Assembly (NCBI GenBank): GCA_964247705.1
Contig: CAXTVQ010000010.1
Location: 1 to 64,000 of the forward strand
Direction: 5' to 3'
DNA from: LMUY01 sp964247705
Lineage (GTDB): Bacteria; Pseudomonadota; Alphaproteobacteria; Acetobacterales; Acetobacteraceae
Length of the DNA stretch: 64,000 nucleotides
In this document: positions 34,663-43,377 of the stretch, piece after piece
Layout of the letters: every line of letters begins with the position of its first letter
Position numbering within the stretch: position 1 is the stretch's first letter
Notes under the pieces: model-generated
Databases searched by the model: none
Told to the model about the DNA's origin: nothing
The model's input: the letters and a program-made list of their open reading frames with translations, nothing else
Made by a program: the position numbers and the translations under genes

Positions 34663-36954
34663 TCATTCGGCAGCGGCACCGCCAGCGAGCTTGAGCACAG
34701 GCTCGGCTGCTGTGCCAACGGCAAGGCCGCGCCTCGCCGCGAGACGAAGGACGTCCAACATCAAGCGGCTCTTTGCGTTTTTCTCATCGGTCGCGTTGGC
34801 CACTGCCACGTAGCAACTGAACTCGACTTCGACCCCATCGCTCCCCAACGCGGCGATGCCAACTTGCGTGCGGTTAGGAACGATGCCGTCGACCTGGCTG
34901 GCAGTCTGCTTGATGTCCTCCATGAAGCTATCGATGGCGGCTGGCGACGCCGCGTAATTGATCGTCACCTTTCCTTTTATCAAACGGTGCCGGCGGCTGC
35001 CCCAGTTCTGGATCGAGGTGTCCGACAACTTACCATTGGGTATGACCGCCTCCGTGTCCTCGACGGTTCGGATGCGGGTGGACCGTATGCCGACTTTCTC
35101 GACAGTTCCCTGAACATCCCCGGCCGTGATCCAATCGCCCCTCCTGAATGGATGGTCGGCGACGAGAATGCCCGCTCCGAAGACGTTCGACAGGGTCTCC
35201 TTGGATGCGAACGCGAATGCCAGGCCGCTTAGCCCCAATCCTGCCAGCACACCATTGGTGGGCAGTGACAATGCATTTGCGACGTAAGTCGCCGCGACGA
35301 ACACCAACACCAGTCGGACTGCGCCAAGACAAAGCGACAACGTAATGTCGTCGGCGTTGCCCTCCGTGCGCCGGACACGGGCGACCACGTTGTGACTCAG
35401 CAAGTCGATCAGATACCATCCGGACCAGACGCCGAACACGGCAATGATCACCGCATGGATCGGCGCTGAGTACTGCCGCACCGCTTCGGGCCAGCCTAAG
35501 GCTGGAATGAAGAGCTTGAACAAGGCGGCCGCGAGCGCCAACCGAAGCGGCCACCGGAGTGCGCGCTCGGCGCTGAGCGTACTGCCGCCGAGGTCCCACC
35601 GGATCGCCCGCCCGATAACCTGGGCCACGAGCCAAGCAGCGACCAGGCAAATCAGCATTCCAATGACCGCCCCCGTCGCCTGCCACTGTTCTACGGGGCC
35701 GAAAGGCTGAAGCGACGCAGGGAAGTTCCGGGAAACCCAGTCGCGCACCGCGAAGAAGGTGGATGGTGGCAGGGGCACGACCTGAGCTCCCGCCAGCGGC
35801 ATCGCCTCAATTGCAGCGTACAGGGCGCGGATATCGCGGACGGTTCCGGCGGTGAACTTCCAGACCGTCTTCTCGCCATCACCGACGGGCGCGATGACGA
35901 TCCGACCCGCCGGATGGTCGAACACGACGTATGGCTGCCGGTCTGCCGGGTCATTGGGGATCTCCTGCGGAATGATGTTCTTCACCCGCTGCAGTACAAG
36001 CAGCAGGTATTGCGCAGCGAGCAAGCCTTCGTAGTCGCGGGTGGCGGTGAACAGTTGCGAGACGTCGAGCGTGTCGAGCACGAGGCCGCGACCGCCCTGG
36101 TTCCAATTGGTAAAGTCCGAGAGGAACGCCGTCATGGTATCGCGCGCACTCCGCAACTTCAAAAAGGCCGAAGGCTCCGGAAGGCGTCCGTCATATCGCG
36201 CGAGCAAGGCTTTCCGGCTAACGGCAAGAGCGTCGTCGGTTGGAGCTACGATCAGCCACTTGTCGCCTTTCTTGCGGAACTCCAACCCAAGGATAACATC
36301 CGTCCCCGCCTGTTGCAGGTTCGCTGTGTACGTCGCGCCTGTCGCCCGCCTCCCCGGTAACGACCAGAGCTGGAAGGTCGTCAGATCGACGAGTTGATGC
36401 AGCGATCTGGCGATGGCGAGCTTGTCGCTCTGGGCCAAGTCTGCGGGGCGGTTTTCAAAATCCAGCACCGCGGCAGCGACACCGAGGTCGTCGATAACAC
36501 CTGCCTCGGCCAAGTTTCCGCCCTCGACGAACGTGCGCAGTGTCTCGCGTACGCCCGACTGGTCGATCGGCAGAAGGATGCGAGCCATGTCGGAGCGCCC
36601 ACCCGTCCACCATTCGCCATTGTCGTAGCGGCCGGTGAACGAGGTCCCGTCTGGGGCCATGGAGAACAAGAACTCGCCCGAACGCGTGCCTTGGTTCCAC
36701 CGTCCCTGCAACTGGCCACCACTCGCCGTCCCTTCGATGTCGCCATCATAAAGCGGGTAGGTGCCCGTTACGTGAGGCCCGTCCTGCTTGAGAGTGAGTC
36801 GGGCGCCACCGTCGCGCCAATGCGTGTCCCAATTGCCGGTCCAGGTCAGGTCGGCCGCGACGGCACGCCCGAGCAAAACGGGCCACGTAAGCAATGCCAG
36901 CAGCAAGATAACCGGCGTGAGTTTCCAGCGAGGGCGATGAACCTCGAAGGGCAT
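34663..36954 (-). CDS. Mechanosensitive ion channel (MscS family) with large periplasmic N-terminal region
   Basis: A 763-residue membrane protein. It has a signal-like N terminus (LTPVILLLALLTWPVLLGRA). The 370-residue extracytoplasmic part begins with a beta-rich region (DLTWTGNWDTHWRDGGARLT; VTGTYPLYDGDIEGTASGGQ). At least five hydrophobic segments follow. The MscS pore helix and beta domain are clear: LAGLGLSGLAFAFASKETLS followed by NVFGAGILVADHPFRRGDWI, and IRTVEDTEAVIPNGKLSD. Length is far above the 286 residues of MscS and closer to YbdG/MscM-type proteins. The ATG at 36952-36954 follows GGAGAAG. It likely gates during osmotic downshock, which fits the neighbouring aquaporin. Confidence 0.88.
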   Translation of the reverse strand: MPFEVHRPRWKLTPVILLLALLTWPVLLGRAVAADLTWTGNWDTHWRDGGARLTLKQDGPHVTGTYPLYDGDIEGTASGGQLQGRWNQGTRSGEFLFSMAPDGTSFTGRYDNGEWWTGGRSDMARILLPIDQSGVRETLRTFVEGGNLAEAGVIDDLGVAAAVLDFENRPADLAQSDKLAIARSLHQLVDLTTFQLWSLPGRRATGATYTANLQQAGTDVILGLEFRKKGDKWLIVAPTDDALAVSRKALLARYDGRLPEPSAFLKLRSARDTMTAFLSDFTNWNQGGRGLVLDTLDVSQLFTATRDYEGLLAAQYLLLVLQRVKNIIPQEIPNDPADRQPYVVFDHPAGRIVIAPVGDGEKTVWKFTAGTVRDIRALYAAIEAMPLAGAQVVPLPPSTFFAVRDWVSRNFPASLQPFGPVEQWQATGAVIGMLICLVAAWLVAQVIGRAIRWDLGGSTLSAERALRWPLRLALAAALFKLFIPALGWPEAVRQYSAPIHAVIIAVFGVWSGWYLIDLLSHNVVARVRRTEGNADDITLSLCLGAVRLVLVFVAATYVANALSLPTNGVLAGLGLSGLAFAFASKETLSNVFGAGILVADHPFRRGDWITAGDVQGTVEKVGIRSTRIRTVEDTEAVIPNGKLSDTSIQNWGSRRHRLIKGKVTINYAASPAAIDSFMEDIKQTASQVDGIVPNRTQVGIAALGSDGVEVEFSCYVAVANATDEKNAKSRLMLDVLRLAARRGLAVGTAAEPVLKLAGGAAAE

Positions 36955-37001
36955 GACGCTCTTCTCCAAGCTTATACGGCCGAGTCCTTGCCCCCTTGGT
37001 C

Positions 37002-37038
37002 TGCGCGAGCGTACTGGATCATCCAGTATGCTCGCGCA
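37002..37038. repeat. 37-bp near-perfect palindrome upstream of the MscS gene
   Basis: Arms TGCGCGAGCGTACTGGAT (37002-37019) and ATCCAGTATGCTCGCGCA (37021-37038) are inverted copies with one mismatch around a single central base. It lies 48 bases before the MscS start and 95 bases after the aquaporin stop (both genes minus strand). It could be an operator, an RNA hairpin in the MscS leader, or an aquaporin terminator. Confidence 0.6.
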
Positions 37039-37064
37039 CAGGAGACCTGAGGCCTGCAGCGCGA

Positions 37065-37094
37065 CCTACCTCAAGCGGGTACGGCCGAGGTAGG
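37065..37094 (-). terminator. Weak hairpin after aqpZ
   Basis: Inverted repeat CCTACCTC (37065-37072) and GAGGTAGG (37087-37094), 8 bp with a 14-base loop, 39 bases past the aqpZ stop. There is no T-run. A possible terminator. Confidence 0.3.
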
Positions 37095-37132
37095 AAATAC
37101 CATTCGACAGGCCGACGCTTCGCGCAGCGACG

Positions 37133-37876
37133 TCAGACCGAGACCCGCTTCTCGTCCACAACGACGGTTTCGACCATCGAGGACGGCTCGTATAGGACGC
37201 GGCCGATAGCGCCCGCGATCATCGCTCCTACGATCGGCGCTACCCAGAACAACCAGAGCTGCTCGATGGCTGCCCCACCCGCGAATAGCGCCGGACCTGT
37301 GCTGCGGGCCGGGTTGACCGAGGTATTCGTGACGGGGATGGAGATCAGGTGGATCAACGTCAGCGCCAAACCGATCGGAATACCAGCGAAACCGGTAGCC
37401 GCGCCTTTGGACGTGGTGCCGACGATGATCATCAGGAAGAAGAACGTCAGCAGCACTTCGGCCAGGAAACATGCCTCTAGGGAATACTTGCCCGGGCTCA
37501 GATCGCCGTAGCCATTGGACGCGAACCCGGCCGGCACCCAACCCGCCTTTCCGGATGCAATGACATACAGCGCCGCGGAGGCAAGCACCGACCCTATGAC
37601 CTGAACGACGATGTAGGGGATGACGTGCTTATTGGCGCAACGTCCGGCGGACCATAGCCCGAGTGTGACCGCTGGATTGAAATGTCCGCCGGAGATATGG
37701 CCGACCGCATAGGCCATGCTGAGAACGGTCAAGCCGAACGCGAACGAAACGCCGAGGAAACCGATTCCAAGCTGCGGGAAAGCTGCTGCCAGTACGGCGC
37801 TTCCGCAGCCGCCGAAAACAAGCCAGAATGTTCCGAAGAACTCTGCCACCAACCGCCGCTGCATATCGTTTCGCAT
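37133..37876 (-). CDS. aqpZ: Aquaporin Z water channel
   Basis: A 247-residue, six-helix water channel. Both half-helix motifs are intact: HFNPAVTLG (NPA 67-69) and TSVNPARSTGP (NPA 188-190). The aromatic/arginine filter residues expected for AqpZ are present (a Phe in the first half, His176 in LTLIHLIS, Thr185, Arg191), which marks a water-selective channel and not a glycerol facilitator. The start at 37874-37876 has GGGAG at a good distance; the ATG two codons earlier sits directly on that site. The adjacent MscS gene suggests a shared osmotic-stress role. Confidence 0.95.
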   Translation of the reverse strand: MRNDMQRRLVAEFFGTFWLVFGGCGSAVLAAAFPQLGIGFLGVSFAFGLTVLSMAYAVGHISGGHFNPAVTLGLWSAGRCANKHVIPYIVVQVIGSVLASAALYVIASGKAGWVPAGFASNGYGDLSPGKYSLEACFLAEVLLTFFFLMIIVGTTSKGAATGFAGIPIGLALTLIHLISIPVTNTSVNPARSTGPALFAGGAAIEQLWLFWVAPIVGAMIAGAIGRVLYEPSSMVETVVVDEKRVSV

Positions 37877-38105
37877 CGCCATCTCCCGTTGTGTTGGTTA
37901 CGTGTCCCCACACTAACCTCGGGAATCACGACTTAACAACGGACGACAAAGACGAACGGCTTGACAACTTATGATAGTGTCGCAACTGAAACCTGAAATT
38001 GTCGCGATTATTGAATAACGATCGCTGTTGGATCAAATGTGCGGCGAATATCGAAGGGCGGAACTTAGGCCGTTCTAAGACCGCCTCATTCCGCCAGGCG
38101 CCTCG

Positions 38106-38807
38106 ATGACGTCCATCCTCTTGATCAACCCGAACACGTCCGTTCGCTCGACGGAGATGATGCTGGCGGCAGCCCTACCGTTGCTGCCGGCAGGGATGAC
38201 GATGCGGGGCGTCCAAGCCCTCAGCGGTGCCGCCATGATCCTGGACGAGGACGCGCTGGAAGCGGCGGGCCTGGACGTCGCCGAAATCGGCACGGCAGAG
38301 GCCGGGCGGGCCAGTGCGATCATCGTGGCGGCATTCGGCAACCCCGGCGCCGCACAGTTGCGGGAGCGGCTCTGCATCCCGGTGATCGGCATCGGCGAGG
38401 CCGCGATCCGGGAAGCGGCAGTTGGCGGCCGGCGCTTTGGCATCGTCACCACCACGCCCCGCCTGGTGCGCTCGATCGAGGCGGGCGTCTGCAGTATGGG
38501 CCTGGAAAGCTGTTTCACCGGGTGCCGCGTGCCAGGCGCCGATCCGTTGATCCTGAGCGCCGACCCGGCCGCCCAGGATGAGGCGCTGGCTTCGGTGGCG
38601 GCGCAGTGCATCGCGTTGGATGGGGCAGAAGCCGTGGTGATCGGCGGCGGACCGCTGAGCGCTACCGCCGCGCGGCTGCGGCGGCGCTTCCAGACTGAGA
38701 TCGTGGAGCCGGTTCCGGCCGCCATGCGCCAGGTTCTGGACGCCCTGGCCGGCCGGCATAGACGCAACCCGCCTGCGTTCATACAGTCGCCGGATGCAGC
38801 GTCCTGA
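38106..38807 (+). CDS. Asp/Glu/hydantoin racemase family protein lacking both catalytic cysteines
   Basis: A 233-residue protein with the family start SILLINPNTSVRSTEMML and core GIGEAAIREAAVGGRRFGIV followed by TTTPRLVRSIEAG. The two blocks that normally carry the acid/base cysteines are altered: IIVAAFGNPG in place of the usual CFGDPG, and VVIGGGPLSA in place of LGCAGM. A two-base racemase mechanism as in hydantoin or allantoin racemase is therefore unlikely. Both positions are otherwise well conserved, so this looks like a functional change and not decay. Substrate unknown. Confidence 0.75.
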   Translation: MTSILLINPNTSVRSTEMMLAAALPLLPAGMTMRGVQALSGAAMILDEDALEAAGLDVAEIGTAEAGRASAIIVAAFGNPGAAQLRERLCIPVIGIGEAAIREAAVGGRRFGIVTTTPRLVRSIEAGVCSMGLESCFTGCRVPGADPLILSADPAAQDEALASVAAQCIALDGAEAVVIGGGPLSATAARLRRRFQTEIVEPVPAAMRQVLDALAGRHRRNPPAFIQSPDAAS

Positions 38808-38892
38808 ACCATCGCCGCTTCGTGCCGCCATCGCGGGAGTCGGCGCCATCGGCAAGCCGATCGCCACATATCTGCTTGCCGGCATCCCAGGC
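38794..38892 (+). pseudogene. N-terminal fragment of an aspartate-dehydrogenase-like Rossmann protein
   Basis: A frame starting ATG at 38794, overlapping the end of the racemase-like gene, begins PLRAAIAGVGAIGKPIATYL followed by LAGIPG. That is a well-formed Rossmann nucleotide-binding start (GVGAIG), similar to L-aspartate dehydrogenase (NadX-type) proteins. After about 33 residues the similarity stops abruptly and the next gene's leader begins. The overlap with the previous gene and the good start suggest a former operon member deleted to a stub. Confidence 0.5.
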
Positions 38893-38917
38893 CGCTCCCG
38901 GAAAGGATGTGCAGCCC

Positions 38918-39310
38918 ATGATCCTGAACCATCTCGCGAACCGTGTGGACACCCGGCATTTCGACACCATCGTCGAAATGCTGACCAGCAAACTCGGCTT
39001 CGTTGAGCTCCGGCGGACCGAACGCTCCATTTGGCTTCGGCAGCCCGGCGCCAATGTCGACCTTCAGTTCAGCAGAAGCGAAACCGGCCATCGCGACACC
39101 GACAAACTCCGGTCGCAGGTGTCGTTCCTGAGCTCAACGCCTGAAGCAGCGCTCCAAGAGCTGGCCATTTGGGCAAACGAGCGCGGCTTGACCGCTTCGG
39201 TCGGCAGCTATTCCAGCCGGGAGTTCTACCTGGACGCGCCAGAAGCGTTCGTGGATTTTGTGATTGAGGCGATGCTGCCGGAGCTTGCGGATTATGATGT
39301 CGACGCCTGA
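38918..39310 (+). CDS. Glyoxalase/VOC-like protein
   Basis: A 130-residue protein. NHLANRVDTRHFDTIVEMLT followed by SKLGFVELRRTERSIWLRQP, then NVDLQFSRSE and SREFYLDAPEAFVDFVIEA, fit a single vicinal-oxygen-chelate domain with the usual beta-alpha-beta-beta-beta pattern. Metal ligands are not obvious. The ATG at 38918 has AAGGA upstream; earlier in-frame starts fall in the dehydrogenase remnant. The stop overlaps the start of the next gene. Function unknown. Confidence 0.6.
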   Translation: MILNHLANRVDTRHFDTIVEMLTSKLGFVELRRTERSIWLRQPGANVDLQFSRSETGHRDTDKLRSQVSFLSSTPEAALQELAIWANERGLTASVGSYSSREFYLDAPEAFVDFVIEAMLPELADYDVDA

Positions 39311-40475
39311 GGAGGCTCCCCACCGCGCTGGCATCGTCTTCAATGGCGCGACCGGCGAGCTCGCTGGCCGGCAGCATCTTCCGTCCCTCATGGCGATCCG
39401 GGACGAGGGTGGTCTTCCGCTCGCGGACGGTTCCCGCCTGATGCCGGACGTCTTGCTCGTCGGGCGGGACCCGGCAAAGCTCGCCGCCGTCGCCGAGCGG
39501 ACCGGCTTCACCCGCACGAGCACGGACCTGCACGCCGCATTCGCTGATCCGGCCTACACGATCCTCTTCGATGCGGCGCCGACCGGCCAGCGTCTCGCCA
39601 CCGCCCGCGCCGGCCTCGCCGCCGGCAAGCACCTTTATCTGGAGAAGCCTGTCACATCCACGCTGGCGGATGCGCTGGCCCTGCACAGGCAGGCTCAGGC
39701 GGCCGGCGTCAAGGTGGGTACCGTGCAGGACAAGCTGCACCTGCCTGGCTTTGCGGCCTTGCTCGGCCTGCGCCGCGCCGGGTTCTTCGGACGCGTGCTC
39801 GAGGTCCGTGTGGAGATGGGCCGCTGGATCCATGACGGCTTCACCTTCCCCGGCCAGCGGCCGAGCTGGAACTACCGCAAGGCTCAGGGCGGCGGGCTGA
39901 TCCTCGATATGTTTCCGCACTGGCGCTACATGATCGACGCGCTCGCCGGCGACATCGAAGCGGTCAGCGCCGTCTACGTTACGCAAACGCCGCGGCGGCG
40001 GGACGAGCGTGGGGAGGGCTTCGACGTGGACGTCGAGGACAGCGTGTTCGCCCACATGCGCCTATCGGGCGGCGCCGTCGCGTCCGTCAACAGCAGTTGG
40101 GCCACGCGCGCCCGGCGCGAGTTCCCCATCCAGGTCCAAGTGGACGGGACGGAGGGCTCCGCCGTCGCCGGGCCGTTCGGCTGCTGGCAACAGGCACTGC
40201 ACGAGACGCCCGGCGGCCCGATCTCCGCCGCCTTGCCGCAGGCGAGCCCGCTGGACGGCTGGACGGCAACGCCGGTGAAGGCGGATGCGGTGAACAGCTA
40301 CCGCGCGGGATGGGAGGTCTTCCTGCGGCACGTGGCTGAGGACGGTCCAATGCCCTACGGACTGCTCGAGGGTGCGAAAGGCGTGCAACTCGCCGAGGCC
40401 GCCTATCAAAGCGCGCGCGAAGGCAAGTGGGTGGCGATGGAGGCGTTGGAGGGGCCGGGGTTAGTCGTTCGCTAG
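39294..40475 (+). CDS. Gfo/Idh/MocA family NAD(P)-dependent oxidoreductase
   Basis: A 393-residue dehydrogenase. The N-terminal Rossmann region (AGIVFNGATGELAGRQHLPS) departs from the usual GxGxxG but keeps the overall pattern. GKHLYLEKPV is the conserved EKP motif that supplies the catalytic Lys. GGGLILDMFPHWRYMIDALA is the usual substrate-side segment. Family members oxidise sugars, inositols or their acids. GGAG lies upstream of ATG 39294; a second ATG follows directly. Its start overlaps the VOC gene and its end overlaps a convergent gene by 15 bases. Confidence 0.88.
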   Translation: MMSTPEEAPHRAGIVFNGATGELAGRQHLPSLMAIRDEGGLPLADGSRLMPDVLLVGRDPAKLAAVAERTGFTRTSTDLHAAFADPAYTILFDAAPTGQRLATARAGLAAGKHLYLEKPVTSTLADALALHRQAQAAGVKVGTVQDKLHLPGFAALLGLRRAGFFGRVLEVRVEMGRWIHDGFTFPGQRPSWNYRKAQGGGLILDMFPHWRYMIDALAGDIEAVSAVYVTQTPRRRDERGEGFDVDVEDSVFAHMRLSGGAVASVNSSWATRARREFPIQVQVDGTEGSAVAGPFGCWQQALHETPGGPISAALPQASPLDGWTATPVKADAVNSYRAGWEVFLRHVAEDGPMPYGLLEGAKGVQLAEAAYQSAREGKWVAMEALEGPGLVVR

Positions 40476-41966
40476 CTCGAGCCCCTGCGGCCGGATCAGC
40501 CCGTCCGGCGTAGCGACGAAGCCGTGCAGCTTGTCGCTGGCGGCAAACAGCCACGTCATGTGGAACAGCACGAGGTCCGGCCGCGCGGACAGATACTTTG
40601 CTGCGACCTGACGATAAAGCGACTGCCGCTCTCCTGGGTCGGTGCTCGCGCGCGCCTGGTCCAACAGCGCATCGAACGCCGGGTCGCAGTACTTGCCCCA
40701 GTTCTGAAACCCGTCACACGCCAGGAACAAGGCGATGTTGGAGTCCGGGTCTGCCCGGCCGCTCCAAACCACGACGGCTGCATTGTAGTCGCCAGCGTTC
40801 ATGCTGCTGATCATGGTGTTGGATTCGAGCGGCTGAACCTTGACCTCGAACCCGGCGTCCGAGACCATCCCCTGGATGACTTCCGCCAACTGGGTCTCTC
40901 GCGGCGTGTTCGTCACATCCAAAGTGAAGCTGACCTTGTCGAAACCCGCCTGCTTCAGCAGCGCCCTGGCCGCTGCCGGATCGCGGGCAGGGACCACAAT
41001 GTCGGGATCCCAATATTTCGAATGCGGCAACTCGGCCTGATTGGCCGGGACGTACTGGCCATCCATCACCACCTGGTTGATCGCGTCGCGGTCGATCGCG
41101 CGCTCCAATGCTTCCCGCACCAACGCGCTCTGGCCGAGCGGCGTTTGCGAGCCGGGAGCATGCCCGACATTGATGGATATGGCCTCGTAGCCGAGCGAGG
41201 TCGCCGAGCTCAGGCGCAAATGCGGGTTGGATTTCACGGCGGCGACGCCCGAAGGCGACAACTCCTCCAGCATGTCGAGCTGGCCCGTTTGCAGATTGAC
41301 CAAGCGGACCGTGCTGTCATGCATGATGCGGTAGGTGATGCGGTCCAGATGAATGGCTGGCGCATTCCAATACCCGGCGAAGCGCTCGACCACGATGCGG
41401 TCTTGCGCCACGCGTTGCGTGACCTTGAACGGCCCGGCACAGACCGGCAGGTCCGGAACCTTGCCGTCGGCGAACGTGGCGGGCGACATCATCATCCCCG
41501 CCCGGTCCGCCAGGACGGCCAGAAGTGGGGCGTAGCGCTGGGTCAGGTGCACCTCGACGGTCAGTGGATCCGGTGTCGTCACCGCCGACACGGGCTTGAG
41601 TTCCGCCTTGCGGACGCTGTTCGGGGCCGTGCGGTAGCGCTCGAGGTTGGCGCGGACGGCCTCGGCATCCATCGCCGTCCCGTCCTGAAAGGACACACCG
41701 GGCCGGAGGTGCAGCGTCAGGGTCAGGCCATCTTGCGACCAGCTCCAACCGTTCGCGAGTTGCGGCACGAAATCCAGCGTTGGACTGGTATCGATCAGCT
41801 TGTCGCAAACCGAGGCAAACACCAGTCGCCCGGCAAAGGTGCCGCTCCGCATCGGGTCGAGCACGTCGGGCTCGTCCTGGATGCCGATGCGGAGCGATCC
41901 TTGCGCTCGAGCCGACGCGATAGACAGGAGGCCGAGGATGATCCAAATCCGCAATCCTGACCGCAT
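40461..41966 (-). CDS. ABC transporter solute-binding protein, family 5 (orphan)
   Basis: A 501-residue periplasmic protein. Signal peptide RSGLRIWIILGLLSIASARA, then canonical order: RIGIQDEPDVLDPMRSGTFA, DFVPQLANGWSWSQDGLTLT, LHLRPGVSFQDGTAMDAEAV, CAGPFKV, VREALERAIDRDAINQVVMD, and a normal C-terminal lobe (YNAAVVVWSGRADPDSNIAL; PDLVLFHMTWLFAAS). The ATG at 41964-41966 has GGAGG. It serves as a good in-window contrast to the permuted family member. No permease genes adjoin. Possibly co-transcribed with the upstream kinase-like gene (45 bases away). Confidence 0.9.
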   Translation of the reverse strand: MRSGLRIWIILGLLSIASARAQGSLRIGIQDEPDVLDPMRSGTFAGRLVFASVCDKLIDTSPTLDFVPQLANGWSWSQDGLTLTLHLRPGVSFQDGTAMDAEAVRANLERYRTAPNSVRKAELKPVSAVTTPDPLTVEVHLTQRYAPLLAVLADRAGMMMSPATFADGKVPDLPVCAGPFKVTQRVAQDRIVVERFAGYWNAPAIHLDRITYRIMHDSTVRLVNLQTGQLDMLEELSPSGVAAVKSNPHLRLSSATSLGYEAISINVGHAPGSQTPLGQSALVREALERAIDRDAINQVVMDGQYVPANQAELPHSKYWDPDIVVPARDPAAARALLKQAGFDKVSFTLDVTNTPRETQLAEVIQGMVSDAGFEVKVQPLESNTMISSMNAGDYNAAVVVWSGRADPDSNIALFLACDGFQNWGKYCDPAFDALLDQARASTDPGERQSLYRQVAAKYLSARPDLVLFHMTWLFAASDKLHGFVATPDGLIRPQGLELAND

Positions 41967-42010
41967 TGGCTCGACCTCCTTCAGAGCCAGGATCATGTCG
42001 TTTCAGGACG

Positions 42011-42889
42011 TCACTGACAAACCTCGCCTGGTAAGTCACTGCGAGCCAGGCCGCGGGCCAGCAACAAGGCTCCGTCGCAAGCGTCACCCAAACCGGGCTG
42101 TACGCGTGCGGCAATGCCCTGCGTGACGTAGCCGAAGATCGGCAACGCAAGGCTGCCGCCGATGCAAAGCGGTAGGCCGCTTGTCGGATCAAGGGCGCGG
42201 ACGAGGCGCTCGGCTTCACCGGCGGCCCGCCGCATCAGCCGCAATCCCGCCGGGTCGCCGGCGGCGGCGGCCTCGATCACCAAGGGCGCCAGGGTCGCGT
42301 AGCGCGTGGAAGGTGCCTGGAACGCCCAATCTGCCAGTTGCGCGATCGAGGGACCCGCCGTCTCGATCACCTGCCGGTGCAGCTCGGTGCCTCCAGGCGG
42401 GTCCAGCTCGTAGCCGTCGAGCCATCGCAGGGCCTCCGCCATAACGAGCCGTCCCAGCCAGGCGCCGCTCGCCTCGTCCCTTACCGGAAAGCCCCATCCG
42501 CCAACTTGTCTGGCCGAGCCATCGGCCGCGAGGCAATTTCCGACGATGCCGGTGCCGATGGACACGCACGCGCCTGGACGGCCTGCATGGGCGCCCAGCA
42601 CGGTCGCATGGCCGTCCGAACATATCGTGAGGGAGGCGAACGCGGGCGCCATCGAGCGGAATGCTTCACGTCCCGCGAGGCGGCGTGTGCCGGCTAGGGC
42701 GCAGGCAAGGTGGGTCCGAGCGAACTGGCCGGGTCCGATCCCCATCGAGCGTAATGCCTCGATGATCGCGAGCCATGCGCTCTCGACACCCAGCGTCAGG
42801 CTGGACGGCATAGCCAGTGTCAATGACTGGACAGCGTCGAGCCGCTTGATCCGCGTGTTGCTGGCGCCACCATCGATCCCGACATACAC
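42011..42889 (-). CDS. BadF/BadG/BcrA/BcrD-type ATPase, probable amino-sugar kinase
   Basis: A 292-residue protein of the ASKHA (actin/hexokinase/Hsp70) fold. The phosphate-1 loop YVGIDGGASNTRIKRLD, the ACVSIGTGIVGNC phosphate-2 loop, the GGWGFPVRDEASGAWLGRLV stretch, and the C-terminal LPLCIGGSLAL adenosine motif match N-acetylglucosamine/glucosamine kinases (GspK-like) of the BadF family. The start is a GTG. The family also includes reductase activators, but those have a Cys-rich C terminus that is absent here. Sugar phosphorylation is the likelier role. Confidence 0.82.
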   Translation of the reverse strand: MYVGIDGGASNTRIKRLDAVQSLTLAMPSSLTLGVESAWLAIIEALRSMGIGPGQFARTHLACALAGTRRLAGREAFRSMAPAFASLTICSDGHATVLGAHAGRPGACVSIGTGIVGNCLAADGSARQVGGWGFPVRDEASGAWLGRLVMAEALRWLDGYELDPPGGTELHRQVIETAGPSIAQLADWAFQAPSTRYATLAPLVIEAAAAGDPAGLRLMRRAAGEAERLVRALDPTSGLPLCIGGSLALPIFGYVTQGIAARVQPGLGDACDGALLLARGLARSDLPGEVCQ

Positions 42890-42948
42890 GCCCGGCCGTG
42901 TCCCGCTCGTCAGTTCCGGCTAGCGTTGGAGGGATCGCACAAACCGTT

Positions 42949-43377
42949 TCAGGCCGGACTTCCGCCCGCCGACGCCTCGTCGACCGCTGGTGAGGTCATC
43001 TCCGAGCAGTGCCGAAGCACTTCGGCGCCCGTGGCATTCCACGTCGTGATCCCGCCGACCATGATCACCTGGACCAATCCCTCCGACAGCTCCGGCAAGG
43101 TCAGGCCTAGCCGGATCGCGGCTGCTGCGTGATTTTTGGCGCCTTGCGTCTGTCCCGCCAGGGTGTCGAGGAGTGCGAAGATCAATTCCTTGGTCTTCAG
43201 TTCCAGCGCGCCACCGTCCTGGCGGTCCCGCATCACGGAGCTTCGCATCAGCCCATAGCCGGCGAACGCCTCCGGCGCGTGCTGCGCGAGAAGTTCGAAA
43301 TTTTCTGGCACCCGGCCGAATGTGGCCATGAAGCTCGCGAAGCCCGTAGCCACGGCAGTGTCCGTGAGATCACTCAT
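42949..43377 (-). CDS. Carboxymuconolactone decarboxylase-family protein without redox cysteines
   Basis: A 142-residue helical protein of the CMD/AhpD family. LKTKELIFALLDTLAGQTQG followed by AKNHAAAAIRLGLTLPELSE and GLVQVIMVGGITTWNATGAE matches the family core. The CxxC pair of AhpD-type peroxidase partners is missing (GQTQGAKNH), leaving only the His, as in true decarboxylase-like members. Cytoplasmic, probably a homo-oligomer. It may process a lactone or beta-keto acid; the partner pathway is not evident locally. Confidence 0.85.
   Translation of the reverse strand: MSDLTDTAVATGFASFMATFGRVPENFELLAQHAPEAFAGYGLMRSSVMRDRQDGGALELKTKELIFALLDTLAGQTQGAKNHAAAAIRLGLTLPELSEGLVQVIMVGGITTWNATGAEVLRHCSEMTSPAVDEASAGGSPA

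Noticed and set aside
37971..38010. TTGACA-like -35 element upstream of the racemase-like gene
   Set aside because: No acceptable -10 sequence lies 16-18 bases downstream, so a promoter cannot be supported.
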